From: Porticoccaceae bacterium | GTDB lineage: Bacteria > Pseudomonadota > Gammaproteobacteria > Pseudomonadales > Porticoccaceae | Direction of reading: 5' to 3' | DNA: 37,489 nucleotides | Assembly: GCA_023228865.1 (NCBI GenBank) | Contig: JALOAH010000046.1 | Span: 1 to 37,489, forward strand | Part shown: positions 23,567 to 31,850 of the stretch, one piece after another | Numbering within the stretch: the stretch's first letter is position 1 | How the letters are laid out: each line of letters starts with the position of its first letter | Translations under genes and position numbers: made by a program | Notes under the pieces: model-generated | Database searches by the model: none | The model's input: the letters and a program-made list of their open reading frames with translations, nothing else | What the model was told of the DNA's origin: nothing

Positions 23567-23580
23567 GACTCTCGTTCGTC
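23555..23580 (+). promoter_or_regulatory. Candidate ECF-sigma promoter of the DUF3649-PepSY-TonB operon
   Basis: TTGCCC (23555-23560), 16 nt, CGTC (23577-23580), continuing ATTATAGG. It shares the 11-mer TCTCGTTCGTC and the GTTGCCCTTTTT block with the site before the Fur paralogue. The first gene's preferred start (23734) is about 150 nt downstream, leaving a long leader. Confidence 0.5.
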
Positions 23581-23733
23581 ATTATAGGTATCAGGATGAA
23601 AAGAAGGGCGACAGCCCCGGCAGGGATGCCTATTCGATTTCAGCTCTCTGGCGCCGCGCACCTACTGCCAAGGGCGTGTGGCCTCGAAATTTTTTCGTGC
23701 GTTGGCACTTTAATGAACTTAGGTGGTTATCAG

Positions 23734-24012
23734 ATGGGTTTAACCGGATGGCGCTTGCTGTCATTAATTTGCGCTACGGTGTTGGGCGGCTATGCCCTGG
23801 CCACGGCGGCAGGAGTATTTCTGGGCGGCGTATTGCCGTTGCCTAGGGGTGAGGCCGCGCTGGTGGGCAACCTGCTTAGCTTTGTTGTGTATGTGGGCGC
23901 GGCAATCTGGGCATTTACGGTGCGCCGGCCGGGCAAGGTCTGGCTCGGGCTGGTGGTGCCCGCCTGTGTGCTGGCCGGTGTTGGCCTGTGGTTTGCCGGG
24001 CGGTGGGCATGA
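23734..24012 (+). CDS. DUF3649-type small membrane protein
   Basis: A 92-residue, very hydrophobic protein with about three membrane segments: GWRLLSLICATVLGGYALATAAGVF, LVGNLLSFVVYVGAAIWAFTV and VWLGLVVPACVLAGVGLWFAG. ATG 23734 (MGLTGWRLL) has AGGTGG 9 nt upstream; longer in-frame starts (23596, 23713) lack this. It matches the DUF3649 family that precedes PepSY reductase genes in pseudomonad iron operons. The stop overlaps the PepSY start (ATGA). Function is unproven; it is probably an accessory subunit of the membrane reductase. Confidence 0.75.
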   Translation: MGLTGWRLLSLICATVLGGYALATAAGVFLGGVLPLPRGEAALVGNLLSFVVYVGAAIWAFTVRRPGKVWLGLVVPACVLAGVGLWFAGRWA

Positions 24013-25664
24013 GGCAGACTGGCAGCGACACGGATACTTTGGAGCCACCCAAGGCGGGCTTTCGTCAGTTGATGGCCTGGTTGCATACCTGGGCGGGGTT
24101 GACCCTGGGTTGGGTGCTGTTTTTTATCTTCCTCACCGGTACTGCCGGTTATTTCGATACCGAGATTGACCGCTGGATGCAGCCGGAGCTGCCACCGGCG
24201 CAGGTTGGGTTGGATACCGCTGAAACAGCCTCACTGTTGATGGATCAACTCAAGTCCGAGGCTCCGGGGGCGGAGCGCTGGCTCCTGACGCTGCCCGCCG
24301 GTCGTCACCAGCCCTACCCCGGCGTTTTCTGGCAGGGTGCTTCTGTTGACGAAGGCGCCAGCGCGGTCAGCGGTGATTATCATGTGGACGGTGTTACCGG
24401 TGAGCGCCTTGCCGCCCGCGATACTGGTGGCGGCCACTTGCTCTATCGAATGCACTGGAAGCTCCACTATCTCCCCGTCACCCTGGCGGACATTCTTGTT
24501 GGCTTTGCCACGCTGTTTATGCTGCTGGCACTGATCACGGGGATTATCGTCCACAAGAAAATCTTCAAGGACTTCTTTACCTTCCGGCTCGGCAAGGGTC
24601 AGCGCTCCTGGCTGGACGCCCACAATGTGCTGAGCGTGGTGGCATTGCCGTTCCACCTGATGATCACCTACTCCGGCCTGATCTTTATGGGGTTTTCGTA
24701 CATGCCCCTGATTGTAGCCGCTCACTACGGTGTTGATGGCGACGCACGGCAACAGTTTATCGCTGATGTCTTTGATCCCCCGGGCCTGGTCGCGGAAGCC
24801 ACCGGCGAATCTGCCTCGCTGGTGCCATTGACAGGGCTGGTGGCGGCAGTGGAAACCCGCTGGGGCGAGGGACGGATTCGCAGCATCGATATTCGCCACC
24901 CCAACGACAGCAACGCCCGCATTATTTTCTATGAAAACATCGAGAGCCGCGTGGCCAGTACTGGAGAGCGCCTAGTGTTCGACGGCGTTAGCGGCGAGTT
25001 GCTGCATGAGGTGCCGCCCGCGACGTCGGCGGCGAAAAATGTCCGCGATCTCTTTATCGGTTTACATGAAGGTCTTTTCGCGCCGCCGCTATTGCGCTGG
25101 TTGTACTTTTTGTCCGGCTTGCTGGGCACGGCGATGATCGCCACCGGCCTGGTGCTGTGGGCGGTGAAGCGCCGCCAGCGGGTGGAAAAAAGGCACGGCA
25201 CGCCGCACCTGGGATTACGCCTGGTGGAAAAACTCAATGTGGGCACCATCGTCGGCCTGCCGGTGGGCATTGCCGCCTACTTCTGGGCAAATCGTTTGCT
25301 ACCGGTAGAGATGACAGGCCGGGCGGATTGGGAGGCGCATAGTATGTTCCTGGCCTGGCTGGCCATGCTGATCCATGCGGTATTGCGACCGACCGCGCGC
25401 GCGTGGATTGAGCAACTGGGTATTGCGGCTCTGGCATTTGGTTTGTTGCCCGTGATCAATGTGTTCACCACTGATCGGCATCTGGGGCAGAGCCTGGCAA
25501 CCGGGGATTGGGTGTTTGCAGGGTTCGATCTGACCATGCTGGCCATAGGTTTGCTGCTGGGGTGGTGTGCACTTCAGGTCAGGAGAAGATTGCCTGTGGC
25601 GAACACCGGCTCCTCGGTGCCGACAGCATCGCCCGGAAACTCCCTTTATGGAGAGCAGTTATGA
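24009..25664 (+). CDS. PepSY-associated TM-helix protein (putative ferric reductase, Block D)
   Basis: A 551-residue inner-membrane protein; ATG 24009 overlaps the DUF3649 stop. The N-terminal half is the classic PepSY_TM core: LHTWAGLTLGWVLFFIFLTGTAGYF, LHYLPVTLADILVGFATLF, ITGIIVHKKIF, WLDAHNVLSVVALPFHLMITYSG. The periplasmic portions lie between the helices, and the C-terminal part adds three or more further helices (GTIVGLPVGIAAYFWANRLLP onward), making it longer than the Block A PepSY protein. Histidines at the helix ends are candidate heme ligands, as in FoxB-type ferrisiderophore reductases. With ExbB, ExbD and TonB in the same operon it may serve several receptors. Confidence 0.85.
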   Translation: MRQTGSDTDTLEPPKAGFRQLMAWLHTWAGLTLGWVLFFIFLTGTAGYFDTEIDRWMQPELPPAQVGLDTAETASLLMDQLKSEAPGAERWLLTLPAGRHQPYPGVFWQGASVDEGASAVSGDYHVDGVTGERLAARDTGGGHLLYRMHWKLHYLPVTLADILVGFATLFMLLALITGIIVHKKIFKDFFTFRLGKGQRSWLDAHNVLSVVALPFHLMITYSGLIFMGFSYMPLIVAAHYGVDGDARQQFIADVFDPPGLVAEATGESASLVPLTGLVAAVETRWGEGRIRSIDIRHPNDSNARIIFYENIESRVASTGERLVFDGVSGELLHEVPPATSAAKNVRDLFIGLHEGLFAPPLLRWLYFLSGLLGTAMIATGLVLWAVKRRQRVEKRHGTPHLGLRLVEKLNVGTIVGLPVGIAAYFWANRLLPVEMTGRADWEAHSMFLAWLAMLIHAVLRPTARAWIEQLGIAALAFGLLPVINVFTTDRHLGQSLATGDWVFAGFDLTMLAIGLLLGWCALQVRRRLPVANTGSSVPTASPGNSLYGEQL

Positions 25665-26008
25665 GCGCCGGACCGTTGGCGACCCTGACACAACTGATGT
25701 TGGCGCTGGCTGGTTTCGCTTGCCTGGCGCTGTCCATGGAGCGCCACGCCCGCCAGGCGGGATTGCGTATTAAACATCAAAGTCGCCGGAGCTGGCTGCG
25801 GATGGCCGGTTGGTCGCTGTTGACGATTACCTTTATGACGGCCACCACCAACACCGGGTGGGGTTTTGGCCTGGTATTAGTGTTCGGCGTGTTAAGCGTG
25901 GCGGCGCTATTGGTGGTTGGGCTGCTGACCTATCGCCCGGCGCTGTTGATTGCTACCGCCACAGGCAGTGGCCTGGCTGGTGCAGCGCTTTTGCTGGTGG
26001 CGATCTGA
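25661..26008 (+). CDS. DUF3325-type small membrane protein
   Basis: A 115-residue membrane protein starting in an ATGA overlap with the PepSY gene (ATG 25661). It has hydrophobic segments at LATLTQLMLALAGFACLAL, WLRMAGWSLLTITFM, GFGLVLVFGVLSVAALLVVGLL and LLIATATGSGLAGAALLLVA, with a short basic loop containing ERHARQAG. It matches the DUF3325 family, which regularly sits between PepSY and ExbB genes in pseudomonad-type iron operons. The biochemical role is unknown. Confidence 0.75.
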   Translation: MSAGPLATLTQLMLALAGFACLALSMERHARQAGLRIKHQSRRSWLRMAGWSLLTITFMTATTNTGWGFGLVLVFGVLSVAALLVVGLLTYRPALLIATATGSGLAGAALLLVAI

Positions 26009-26042
26009 CATTTGGAAATCAACGTGGATACGAGGAATAGGA

Positions 26043-27005
26043 ATGATTCATCACGGATTTAGGCAGGCAGGCTTATTGATAGGCTGCCTGCTATTGTCGC
26101 TGACTGTCACGGGGCAAGAGCCTGCTGATAACGGAACCGGGCAACAGACAGGACAAACCCCTGGTTTGGAGGTGCCTGCCTCCGACCCTGGTGACGAGAC
26201 TGGGGCTGCAACGGAGTCCTCTGCCATCGACGTTACCACCCCGGAAAATTTGGATGAAATCGGCACCGAGCGGCAGATGGCAACTGCAAGCGCCGAACCG
26301 GAGCCGGTTCTGCCCCATGATCTAAGCCCCTGGGGCATGTTTATGCAGGCGGATTGGGTGGTAAAGGCGGTGATGATCGGCTTGGCGTTGGCCTCCATCG
26401 CCACCTGGACGGTGCTGGTGGCCAAAACCCGGGAGCTACGCGTACTGGTGAAACGCCAGCGCCAAACCCTGAGCATTGTCGCTGATGCAGACAGCCTGAA
26501 AGCTGCTCATAATAATCTGGACGAAGGCCAGGGTAGCGCGGAGCTCACTCGCGCTGCCGCCCAGGAGTTGAAATTGTCCGTCAACACCCTGGCCGATGCT
26601 GAAGGGGTGAAGGAACGCGTCGCCTCCAGTCTGGAGCGTTTGGAAGCGGCCGCCGGGCGCAGGATCACCAAGGGCACCAGTATTCTCGCAACGATTGGTG
26701 CAACTGCGCCCTTCGTTGGTCTGTTCGGTACTGTGTGGGGCATCATGAACAGCTTTATCGGTATCTCCAAGGCGCAGACCACCAACCTGGCGGTGGTGGC
26801 TCCCGGTATTGCCGAGGCACTGCTGGCCACCGCGCTCGGTTTGGTTGCCGCCATACCCGCTGTGGTGATCTACAACCATTTTGCCCGTCAGATTGCCGCC
26901 TACAAGGCGCTGGTGGGGGACACATCTGCTGCCATCCTGCGGCTGGTGTCCCGTGATCTCAGTCGCTACGCGGTGCAAGGTAAGACACCCGGCGGTGAGG
27001 AGTAG
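26043..27005 (+). CDS. exbB: ExbB proton-channel subunit of TonB complex
   Basis: A 320-residue ExbB. ATG 26043 has AGGA upstream and yields a signal-like first segment (residues 9-24, AGLLIGCLLLSLTVTG), then a Pro/Glu/Thr-rich periplasmic extension to about residue 95, as in pseudomonad ExbB proteins. The MotA/TolQ/ExbB core follows: the first core helix (DWVVKAVMIGLALASIATWTVLV), LATIGATAPFVGLFGTVWGIMNSFIGI and a last helix VVAPGIAEALLATALGLVAAIPAVVIYNHFA, which are strongly conserved. With ExbD it uses the proton gradient to energise TonB. It is followed 3 nt later by exbD. Confidence 0.93.
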   Translation: MIHHGFRQAGLLIGCLLLSLTVTGQEPADNGTGQQTGQTPGLEVPASDPGDETGAATESSAIDVTTPENLDEIGTERQMATASAEPEPVLPHDLSPWGMFMQADWVVKAVMIGLALASIATWTVLVAKTRELRVLVKRQRQTLSIVADADSLKAAHNNLDEGQGSAELTRAAAQELKLSVNTLADAEGVKERVASSLERLEAAAGRRITKGTSILATIGATAPFVGLFGTVWGIMNSFIGISKAQTTNLAVVAPGIAEALLATALGLVAAIPAVVIYNHFARQIAAYKALVGDTSAAILRLVSRDLSRYAVQGKTPGGEE

Positions 27006-27008
27006 ATT

Positions 27009-27443
27009 ATGAGTGCCAGAATCCAGCATGACGATGAACTGGTGGAAAACCATGAAATCAACGTCACGCCCTTTATCGACGTGATGTTGGTGCTGCTGAT
27101 CATCTTTATGGTGGCCGCGCCGCTGGCGACCGTGGATGTGAAGGTGGACTTACCCGCGTCCACTGCGGAACCCCAACCGAAACCCGATAAACCCCTGTAC
27201 CTGACCATCAAGGCGGATCACAGTTTGGCGCTGGGTAATGATGCGGTCACACTGGATGAGTTACCCAAGGTACTCAACACCGCTTCGGAAGGAAATGCGG
27301 AACAGCGCATCTTCCTCCGTGCCGACAAGACCGTTGATTACGATACCCTGATGCAAACCATGAACCGATTGCGGGAGGCCGGTTACCTGAAGGTCGCCCT
27401 AGTAGGATTGGAAAGCACAGCGCCGGAGGTTACAAGCCCTTGA
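27009..27443 (+). CDS. exbD: ExbD subunit of TonB complex
   Basis: A 144-residue ExbD. The N-terminus has the family signature EINVTPFIDVMLVLLIIFMVAAPLAT (residues 18-43), including the helix Asp (D26) needed for proton use. The periplasmic domain follows, with KPLYLTIKADHSLALGNDAV, a typical nucleotide-free ExbD fold, and IFLRADKTVDYDTLMQTMNRLREAGYLKVALVG. It lies between exbB and a tonB gene whose TTG start overlaps the exbD stop. Confidence 0.94.
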   Translation: MSARIQHDDELVENHEINVTPFIDVMLVLLIIFMVAAPLATVDVKVDLPASTAEPQPKPDKPLYLTIKADHSLALGNDAVTLDELPKVLNTASEGNAEQRIFLRADKTVDYDTLMQTMNRLREAGYLKVALVGLESTAPEVTSP

Positions 27444-28333
27444 CGGACAATCTCGCCCGCAAACCCCGGCTGACATTGATAAAGGCAGGCGGCGACGCAT
27501 CGCCGGATATCCTGGCGATAGTTCCGGATCTGAAAGACGAGCCCCTGAAAAGCGATAGAGAGGGGTTGCGGTGGTTAACCTCGCTGCTGATTATATTGAT
27601 CGCCTATGGGGCGCCCTTGGCCTGGTGGTTCATGCCCGAGAAAAGCACAGGGGCAAACACCCCGCCACCCGCTGCCATGGTGGTTGAACTGGCGCCTGTT
27701 CCGGTGGCGCCGACGTCCCAGCCGGATATGCCGCCCGGCCCGGAACAGACGGAAACCACGCCACCGCCGAAACCAGAGCTACTACCCGAACCCGAACCAG
27801 AACCCGAGATACCACCCGCGCCGCCCGAGGTTAAACCCGAGGTGGCGGTAAAACCGAAACCCGAACCGGTGACCGAAGAGCGACCGGTGCCTAAAGAACC
27901 TCCACCACCGGAAGCGCCTGAAGATCTTCCCCCGGAGGATCAACCGTCGAGTATGGCGAGCGCGCCGCCGGACGCGGCACAGGAGGATCTTGAAGCTGCG
28001 GCGCCTGAACAGGGCGTAGTTGTTCCGGCGTTCAACGCGACTGCCATCCCTACATGGCAAAACAGCCTGATGTTGAAACTCAATGAAGCCAAGCGTTATC
28101 CCACTCGCGCCCGTCGCTACCGGCAGGAAGGTGTCGCCTATCTTCGTTTTACCATGGATCGTGAAGGTAATGTCTTGGCAAAAAGCATCGAGCAGAGTGC
28201 GGGCCATTCTCTGTTGGATGAAGAAACCCTGGAGTTGATCGACCGCGCCCAGCCTCTGCCCGAGCCACCAACGGAGATGCAGGGTGAAATACTGGAATTT
28301 GTCGTGCCGGTGGAATTCTTCCTGAACCGGTAG
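27440..28333 (+). CDS. tonB: TonB energy-transducing protein
   Basis: A 297-residue TonB. The start is TTG 27440, overlapping the exbD TGA, with GGAGGT (27425-27430) 9 nt upstream; no ATG fits as well. Residues 1-44 are cytoplasmic, the helix is about 45-65 (WLTSLLIILIAYGAPLAWWF), then a long Pro/Glu/Lys spacer (about 73-175; repeated EPEP, PPPP) that crosses the periplasm, then the C-terminal domain (about 205-297) with LNEAKRYPTRARRYRQEG and QSAGHSLLDEETL. It contacts the TonB boxes (LPPV-type) of the receptors. The long cytoplasmic N-terminus is shared with other pseudomonad TonB proteins. Confidence 0.93.
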   Translation: MTDNLARKPRLTLIKAGGDASPDILAIVPDLKDEPLKSDREGLRWLTSLLIILIAYGAPLAWWFMPEKSTGANTPPPAAMVVELAPVPVAPTSQPDMPPGPEQTETTPPPKPELLPEPEPEPEIPPAPPEVKPEVAVKPKPEPVTEERPVPKEPPPPEAPEDLPPEDQPSSMASAPPDAAQEDLEAAAPEQGVVVPAFNATAIPTWQNSLMLKLNEAKRYPTRARRYRQEGVAYLRFTMDREGNVLAKSIEQSAGHSLLDEETLELIDRAQPLPEPPTEMQGEILEFVVPVEFFLNR

Positions 28334-28363
28334 CATCGAGAGCACCCGTAGTAGATGGATGTT

Positions 28364-28408
28364 CATATTCCAGATGAAAAGGATGACCACCAGAGAGACT
28401 GGAATATG
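28364..28408. promoter_or_regulatory. Perfect 10-bp inverted repeat just before the LysR gene
   Basis: CATATTCCAG (28364-28373) and CTGGAATATG (28399-28408) are exact reverse complements 25 nt apart. The right arm ends at the GGAG ribosome binding site (28408-28411) of the LysR gene. It may be a LysR operator (half-sites 35 bp apart) or an RNA hairpin that masks the ribosome binding site. It lies at the junction between the iron island and the transfer module. Confidence 0.55.
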
Positions 28409-28419
28409 GAGCTAATTGC

Positions 28420-29355
28420 ATGGAGCTACGTCACCTTCGCTGTTTTCTCGCCGTCGCCGAGGAATTACATTTCGCTCGAGCGGCCGAACGCCTGCACATT
28501 GAGCAGTCACCGTTGTCGCGAGCGATCAAGGAGTTGGAGGAGGAGCTGGGAGTTCGCCTCTTCAACCGCACCACCCGCAGTACGCGGTTGACCCGCGCCG
28601 GGCAGCTTTTTCTGGAACATGTGCCACGCATCTTCACTGCCCTGGAGCAGGCAAAGAGCAGTGTGCAGGCTGCTGCCGCAGGTTTTCATGACCAGTTGCG
28701 TGTTGCGCTCTCCGATGGCATCACCCCACCACGCCTCACGGCGGTGCTCGCCCAGTGTCGGGAGGAAGAGCCGGAAGTGGATATCCGTTTGTTCGAAGTC
28801 CCGCTGGCGCAGCAACTCAAGGGGCTTCACGACGACCTCTACGATGTGGGCTTCGCCCAATCCGCCGAGGTGGGGGATGGTATTGTGGCGGTGCCTGTCT
28901 GGAGTGACCCGTTGGTGGTAGCCGTGCCAGCACGGCATCCGCTTTTGACCTACCAGCGGATCCCTTTGGATGAACTATTGCGCTATCCGCTGGTAGCCTG
29001 CGATCCCCAGTCATGCGAAGGGCACTGCCGCCAGATCCGTCGCATCCTGCGCGGTGCGGATCGGGAGCCCCTGATAGTGGAGCAGGTTTCCTCCCACGAC
29101 TTGATGCTGACGCTGGTGGCGGCAGGTTACGCGCTGGCACTGGTGGGCGCTTCTCACTTGGCCGCGTCTCGTCGAGAGGAGGTGGTGGCCCGGCCTCTGG
29201 CGGGACGATCACAGGTGCTGACAACCTGGTTGCTGCGACGGGATGCCGAGCCATCCGAAACCCTTCGAAGATTTATCGGGCGAGTCACTCCGATAAGCCG
29301 CGATCCCTCGCACGAGGGAGACTCGTTCACATCTGATACCAAGGGAGAAAATTGA
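28420..29355 (+). CDS. LysR-family regulator of the conjugation module (TraR-like)
   Basis: A 311-residue LysR-type regulator. Residues 1-60 form the winged helix (ELRHLRCFLAVAEELHFARAAERLH, SPLSRAIKELEEELGVRLFNRT), residues about 90-295 the effector-binding domain (IRLFEVPLAQQLKGLHDDLYDVGF). GGAG precedes ATG 28420 by 8 nt. It lies directly ahead of an EexN-like lipoprotein, TraG and the trb genes, the position of the LysR gene called traR in Tn4371-like elements. The transfer genes are the likely targets; the effector is unknown. Confidence 0.85.
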   Translation: MELRHLRCFLAVAEELHFARAAERLHIEQSPLSRAIKELEEELGVRLFNRTTRSTRLTRAGQLFLEHVPRIFTALEQAKSSVQAAAAGFHDQLRVALSDGITPPRLTAVLAQCREEEPEVDIRLFEVPLAQQLKGLHDDLYDVGFAQSAEVGDGIVAVPVWSDPLVVAVPARHPLLTYQRIPLDELLRYPLVACDPQSCEGHCRQIRRILRGADREPLIVEQVSSHDLMLTLVAAGYALALVGASHLAASRREEVVARPLAGRSQVLTTWLLRRDAEPSETLRRFIGRVTPISRDPSHEGDSFTSDTKGEN

Positions 29356-29357
29356 TC

Positions 29358-29639
29358 ATGAAACGTTTGAGCATACTGCTGTTTGTCGTTCTGTTGAGTG
29401 CCTGCGGCGAGAAGCCCGCTTCGACTGAAAAGCCATCCGCTGATGTGCCTCTCACCGATACGGTGGAATCGCTGCTGGCCGATCCCGGGCGGCGCAAGGA
29501 GCTGCGTGAGCAGTGTCGGCTCAATCGTGCGGAGCTGGGTGACAAGCTGTGCAACATAGTAGCCGAGGCCACCAACAAGGCGTTCCTTGGTGATGGCGAA
29601 GTGCCGTATACACCGCCGAAGGAAAAGCCAGCGTTTTAA
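29358..29639 (+). CDS. EexN-like lipoprotein (entry exclusion)
   Basis: A 93-residue lipoprotein. ATG 29358 (AAGGGAG upstream) gives KRLSILLFVVLLSAC with lipobox LLSAC and the lipid-attachment Cys at residue 16. The mature part (EQCRLNRAELGDKLCNIVAEATNKAFLGDG) has the Cys pair and layout of EexN-family lipoproteins of Tn4371/IncP-type elements, which reduce uptake of a second copy of the element. It starts 2 nt after the LysR stop. Confidence 0.75.
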   Translation: MKRLSILLFVVLLSACGEKPASTEKPSADVPLTDTVESLLADPGRRKELREQCRLNRAELGDKLCNIVAEATNKAFLGDGEVPYTPPKEKPAF

Positions 29640-29855
29640 TGCCTGCCGGTTGAGAACTTTCGCTGGATAACCCGCGTTGCTGGAATACGCTGCTATTTGC
29701 GGTGTTTTTACAGTGTTCCCCCTGCCTGGCAATCTTGCATTTCCCTTCAGCATTGTGCCGATAACAGTCTTTGACCGGCACTGATCCAGCACCGAATCTG
29801 ACACCTGTTGACGCGCTCATGTGCGCGCGAAACCAGGGCAAATTCGGAGGCCGAT

Positions 29856-31850
29856 ATGCGGGCGACAGGGGTACTCTACGGTCAGGTACTGACGGTGTTC
29901 GGCATCGTCGCCGCCGGGGTGTGGGGCGCCACCCAGTGGGTGGCCGACGCGCTGGGCTACCAGTCTCGTTTGGGTGCCCCCTGGTTCGAACTGCTCGATA
30001 AACCGGTTTACCACCCATGGCGCTTGTTCGACTGGTGGTTCTTCTTCGACGCCTATGCGCCCGGCGTGTTTGTCACCGGCGGTGCCATAGCCGGGGCCAG
30101 TGGCCTGGTGGCGGTGGTGGTCGCGATCGGTATGTCGATCTGGCGTTCCCGGCAATCGCGGCTGGTGACCACCTACGGCTCGGCGCGTTGGGCCGATCCT
30201 GCGGAAGTTCAGCGTGCCGGTCTGACCGGCGATGCCGGTGTTTTTCTTGGCCAGCACGACGATAAATACCTGCGCCACGAAGGCCCGGAACATGTATTGA
30301 CCTTTGCGCCTACTCGTTCAGGCAAGGGCGTAGGTCTGGTGGTGCCGACCCTGTTGTCCTGGCCCGCTTCGGCGGTGATCCATGACATCAAGGGCGAGAA
30401 CTGGCAACTGACTGCTGGCTGGCGGGCACGCTTTTCCCACTGCCTGCTGTTCAACCCCACCGACGCCAAATCGGCGGCCTACAACCCCTTGCTGGAAGTG
30501 CGGCGCGGTGCCCATGAAGTCCGCGATGTGCAGAATATTGCCGATATCCTTGTGGACCCTGAAGGCGCACTGGAGCGCCGCAACCATTGGGAGAAAACCT
30601 CCCATGCCTTGCTGGTGGGCGCCATCCTGCATGTGCTCTATGCCGGGGGGGATAAATCCCTGCGCGGTGTCGCCAATTTCCTTTCCGATCCGGCCTGTCC
30701 CTTCGAGGTGACCCTGCACCGGATGATGACCACCAAGCATTTGGATGATGGGCCACATCCGGTGGTGGCCTCGGCGGCACGGGAAGTGCTGAACAAGGCG
30801 GACAACGAGCGCTCCGGGGTGCTGTCCACCGCCATGAGTTTCCTGGGGCTGTACCGTGACCCGACCGTGGCCGCCGTGACCTCCCGCTGCGACTGGCGTA
30901 TTGCAGATTTGATCGCCGCCGAGCACCCGGTGTCCCTGTACCTGGTGGTGCCGCCCTCGGACATCAACCGCACGAAACCGCTGATCCGTCTGATCCTCAA
31001 CCAGATTGGTCGGCGGCTGACCGAATCATTGGATGGTAGTGACGGCATCGAGCGCCGGCACAAGCTGTTGCTGATGCTGGACGAGTTTCCCGCACTGGGC
31101 CGACTGGATTTTTTCGAGTCGGCACTCGCCTTTATGGCGGGCTACGGCATTCGCAGTTTCCTGATCGCCCAGAGCCTCAACCAGATCGACAAGGCCTACG
31201 GCGTCAACCACGCCATTCTCGACAACTGCCACGTACGGGTGACCTTCGCCACCAACGACGAGCGCACCGCCAAGCGGATCTCCGACACCCTGGGTACGGC
31301 TACCGAACTGCGGGCACAGCGCAACTACGCCGGTCACCGGCTGGCACCCTGGCTGGGGCATTTGATGGTCTCGCGCCAGGAGACGGCGCGGCCCCTGTTG
31401 ACGCCGGGGGAGGTGATGCAGCTGCCACCGGACGAAGCAGTGGTGATGGTTTCGGGTCAGCCACCGATTAAGGCAAAGAAGCTGCGCTATTACCTTGATG
31501 CCAATTTTACCCGCCGGGTACTGCCGCCGCCTGTTCTGGATGAAGGACGTTATGTCGATGTGCCCGAGGTTCGCCCCAATAACTGGAGCGAACTGGCAGT
31601 GCCGACGGTGCCGGTTGCGGCTTCCAGCGGGGTTGATAACGCCGGAGGGAATGATGATGGCGGTCCGCGCCGCCAACCGGAACTCTCTGATACTGTGACC
31701 TGGGAACCGGAAACCAAACCTCCCACCAATGACCTGGCCCTATTGGATGATGAGGATGGCATCACGCCCTTGCCCTCGAAGTTTGACCCACGCCTGCAAC
31801 GTTTGGCACGGCAGGCCGCCCTCGACCCCGACGATGGAATTGCCCTATGA
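29856..31850 (+). CDS. traG: TraG/VirD4-type type IV coupling protein
   Basis: A 664-residue coupling protein; ATG 29856 has GGAGG 5 nt before it, and an ATG at 29808 adds a non-hydrophobic piece and is unlikely. Two N-terminal helices (about residues 8-30 and 68-95) anchor it in the inner membrane. Walker A is APTRSGKG (151-158), Walker B LLLMLDEFPALG (about 403-414), followed by the FLIAQSLNQ segment. It links the relaxase-DNA complex to the Trb secretion channel. The stop overlaps the next start (ATGA). The relaxase gene is not within the window. Confidence 0.93.
   Translation: MRATGVLYGQVLTVFGIVAAGVWGATQWVADALGYQSRLGAPWFELLDKPVYHPWRLFDWWFFFDAYAPGVFVTGGAIAGASGLVAVVVAIGMSIWRSRQSRLVTTYGSARWADPAEVQRAGLTGDAGVFLGQHDDKYLRHEGPEHVLTFAPTRSGKGVGLVVPTLLSWPASAVIHDIKGENWQLTAGWRARFSHCLLFNPTDAKSAAYNPLLEVRRGAHEVRDVQNIADILVDPEGALERRNHWEKTSHALLVGAILHVLYAGGDKSLRGVANFLSDPACPFEVTLHRMMTTKHLDDGPHPVVASAAREVLNKADNERSGVLSTAMSFLGLYRDPTVAAVTSRCDWRIADLIAAEHPVSLYLVVPPSDINRTKPLIRLILNQIGRRLTESLDGSDGIERRHKLLLMLDEFPALGRLDFFESALAFMAGYGIRSFLIAQSLNQIDKAYGVNHAILDNCHVRVTFATNDERTAKRISDTLGTATELRAQRNYAGHRLAPWLGHLMVSRQETARPLLTPGEVMQLPPDEAVVMVSGQPPIKAKKLRYYLDANFTRRVLPPPVLDEGRYVDVPEVRPNNWSELAVPTVPVAASSGVDNAGGNDDGGPRRQPELSDTVTWEPETKPPTNDLALLDDEDGITPLPSKFDPRLQRLARQAALDPDDGIAL

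Noticed and set aside
28334..28419. Attachment site of a mobile element at the island/transfer junction
   Set aside because: No tRNA gene, integrase or matching repeat is present in the window; the inverted repeat here is better explained as a regulatory site.
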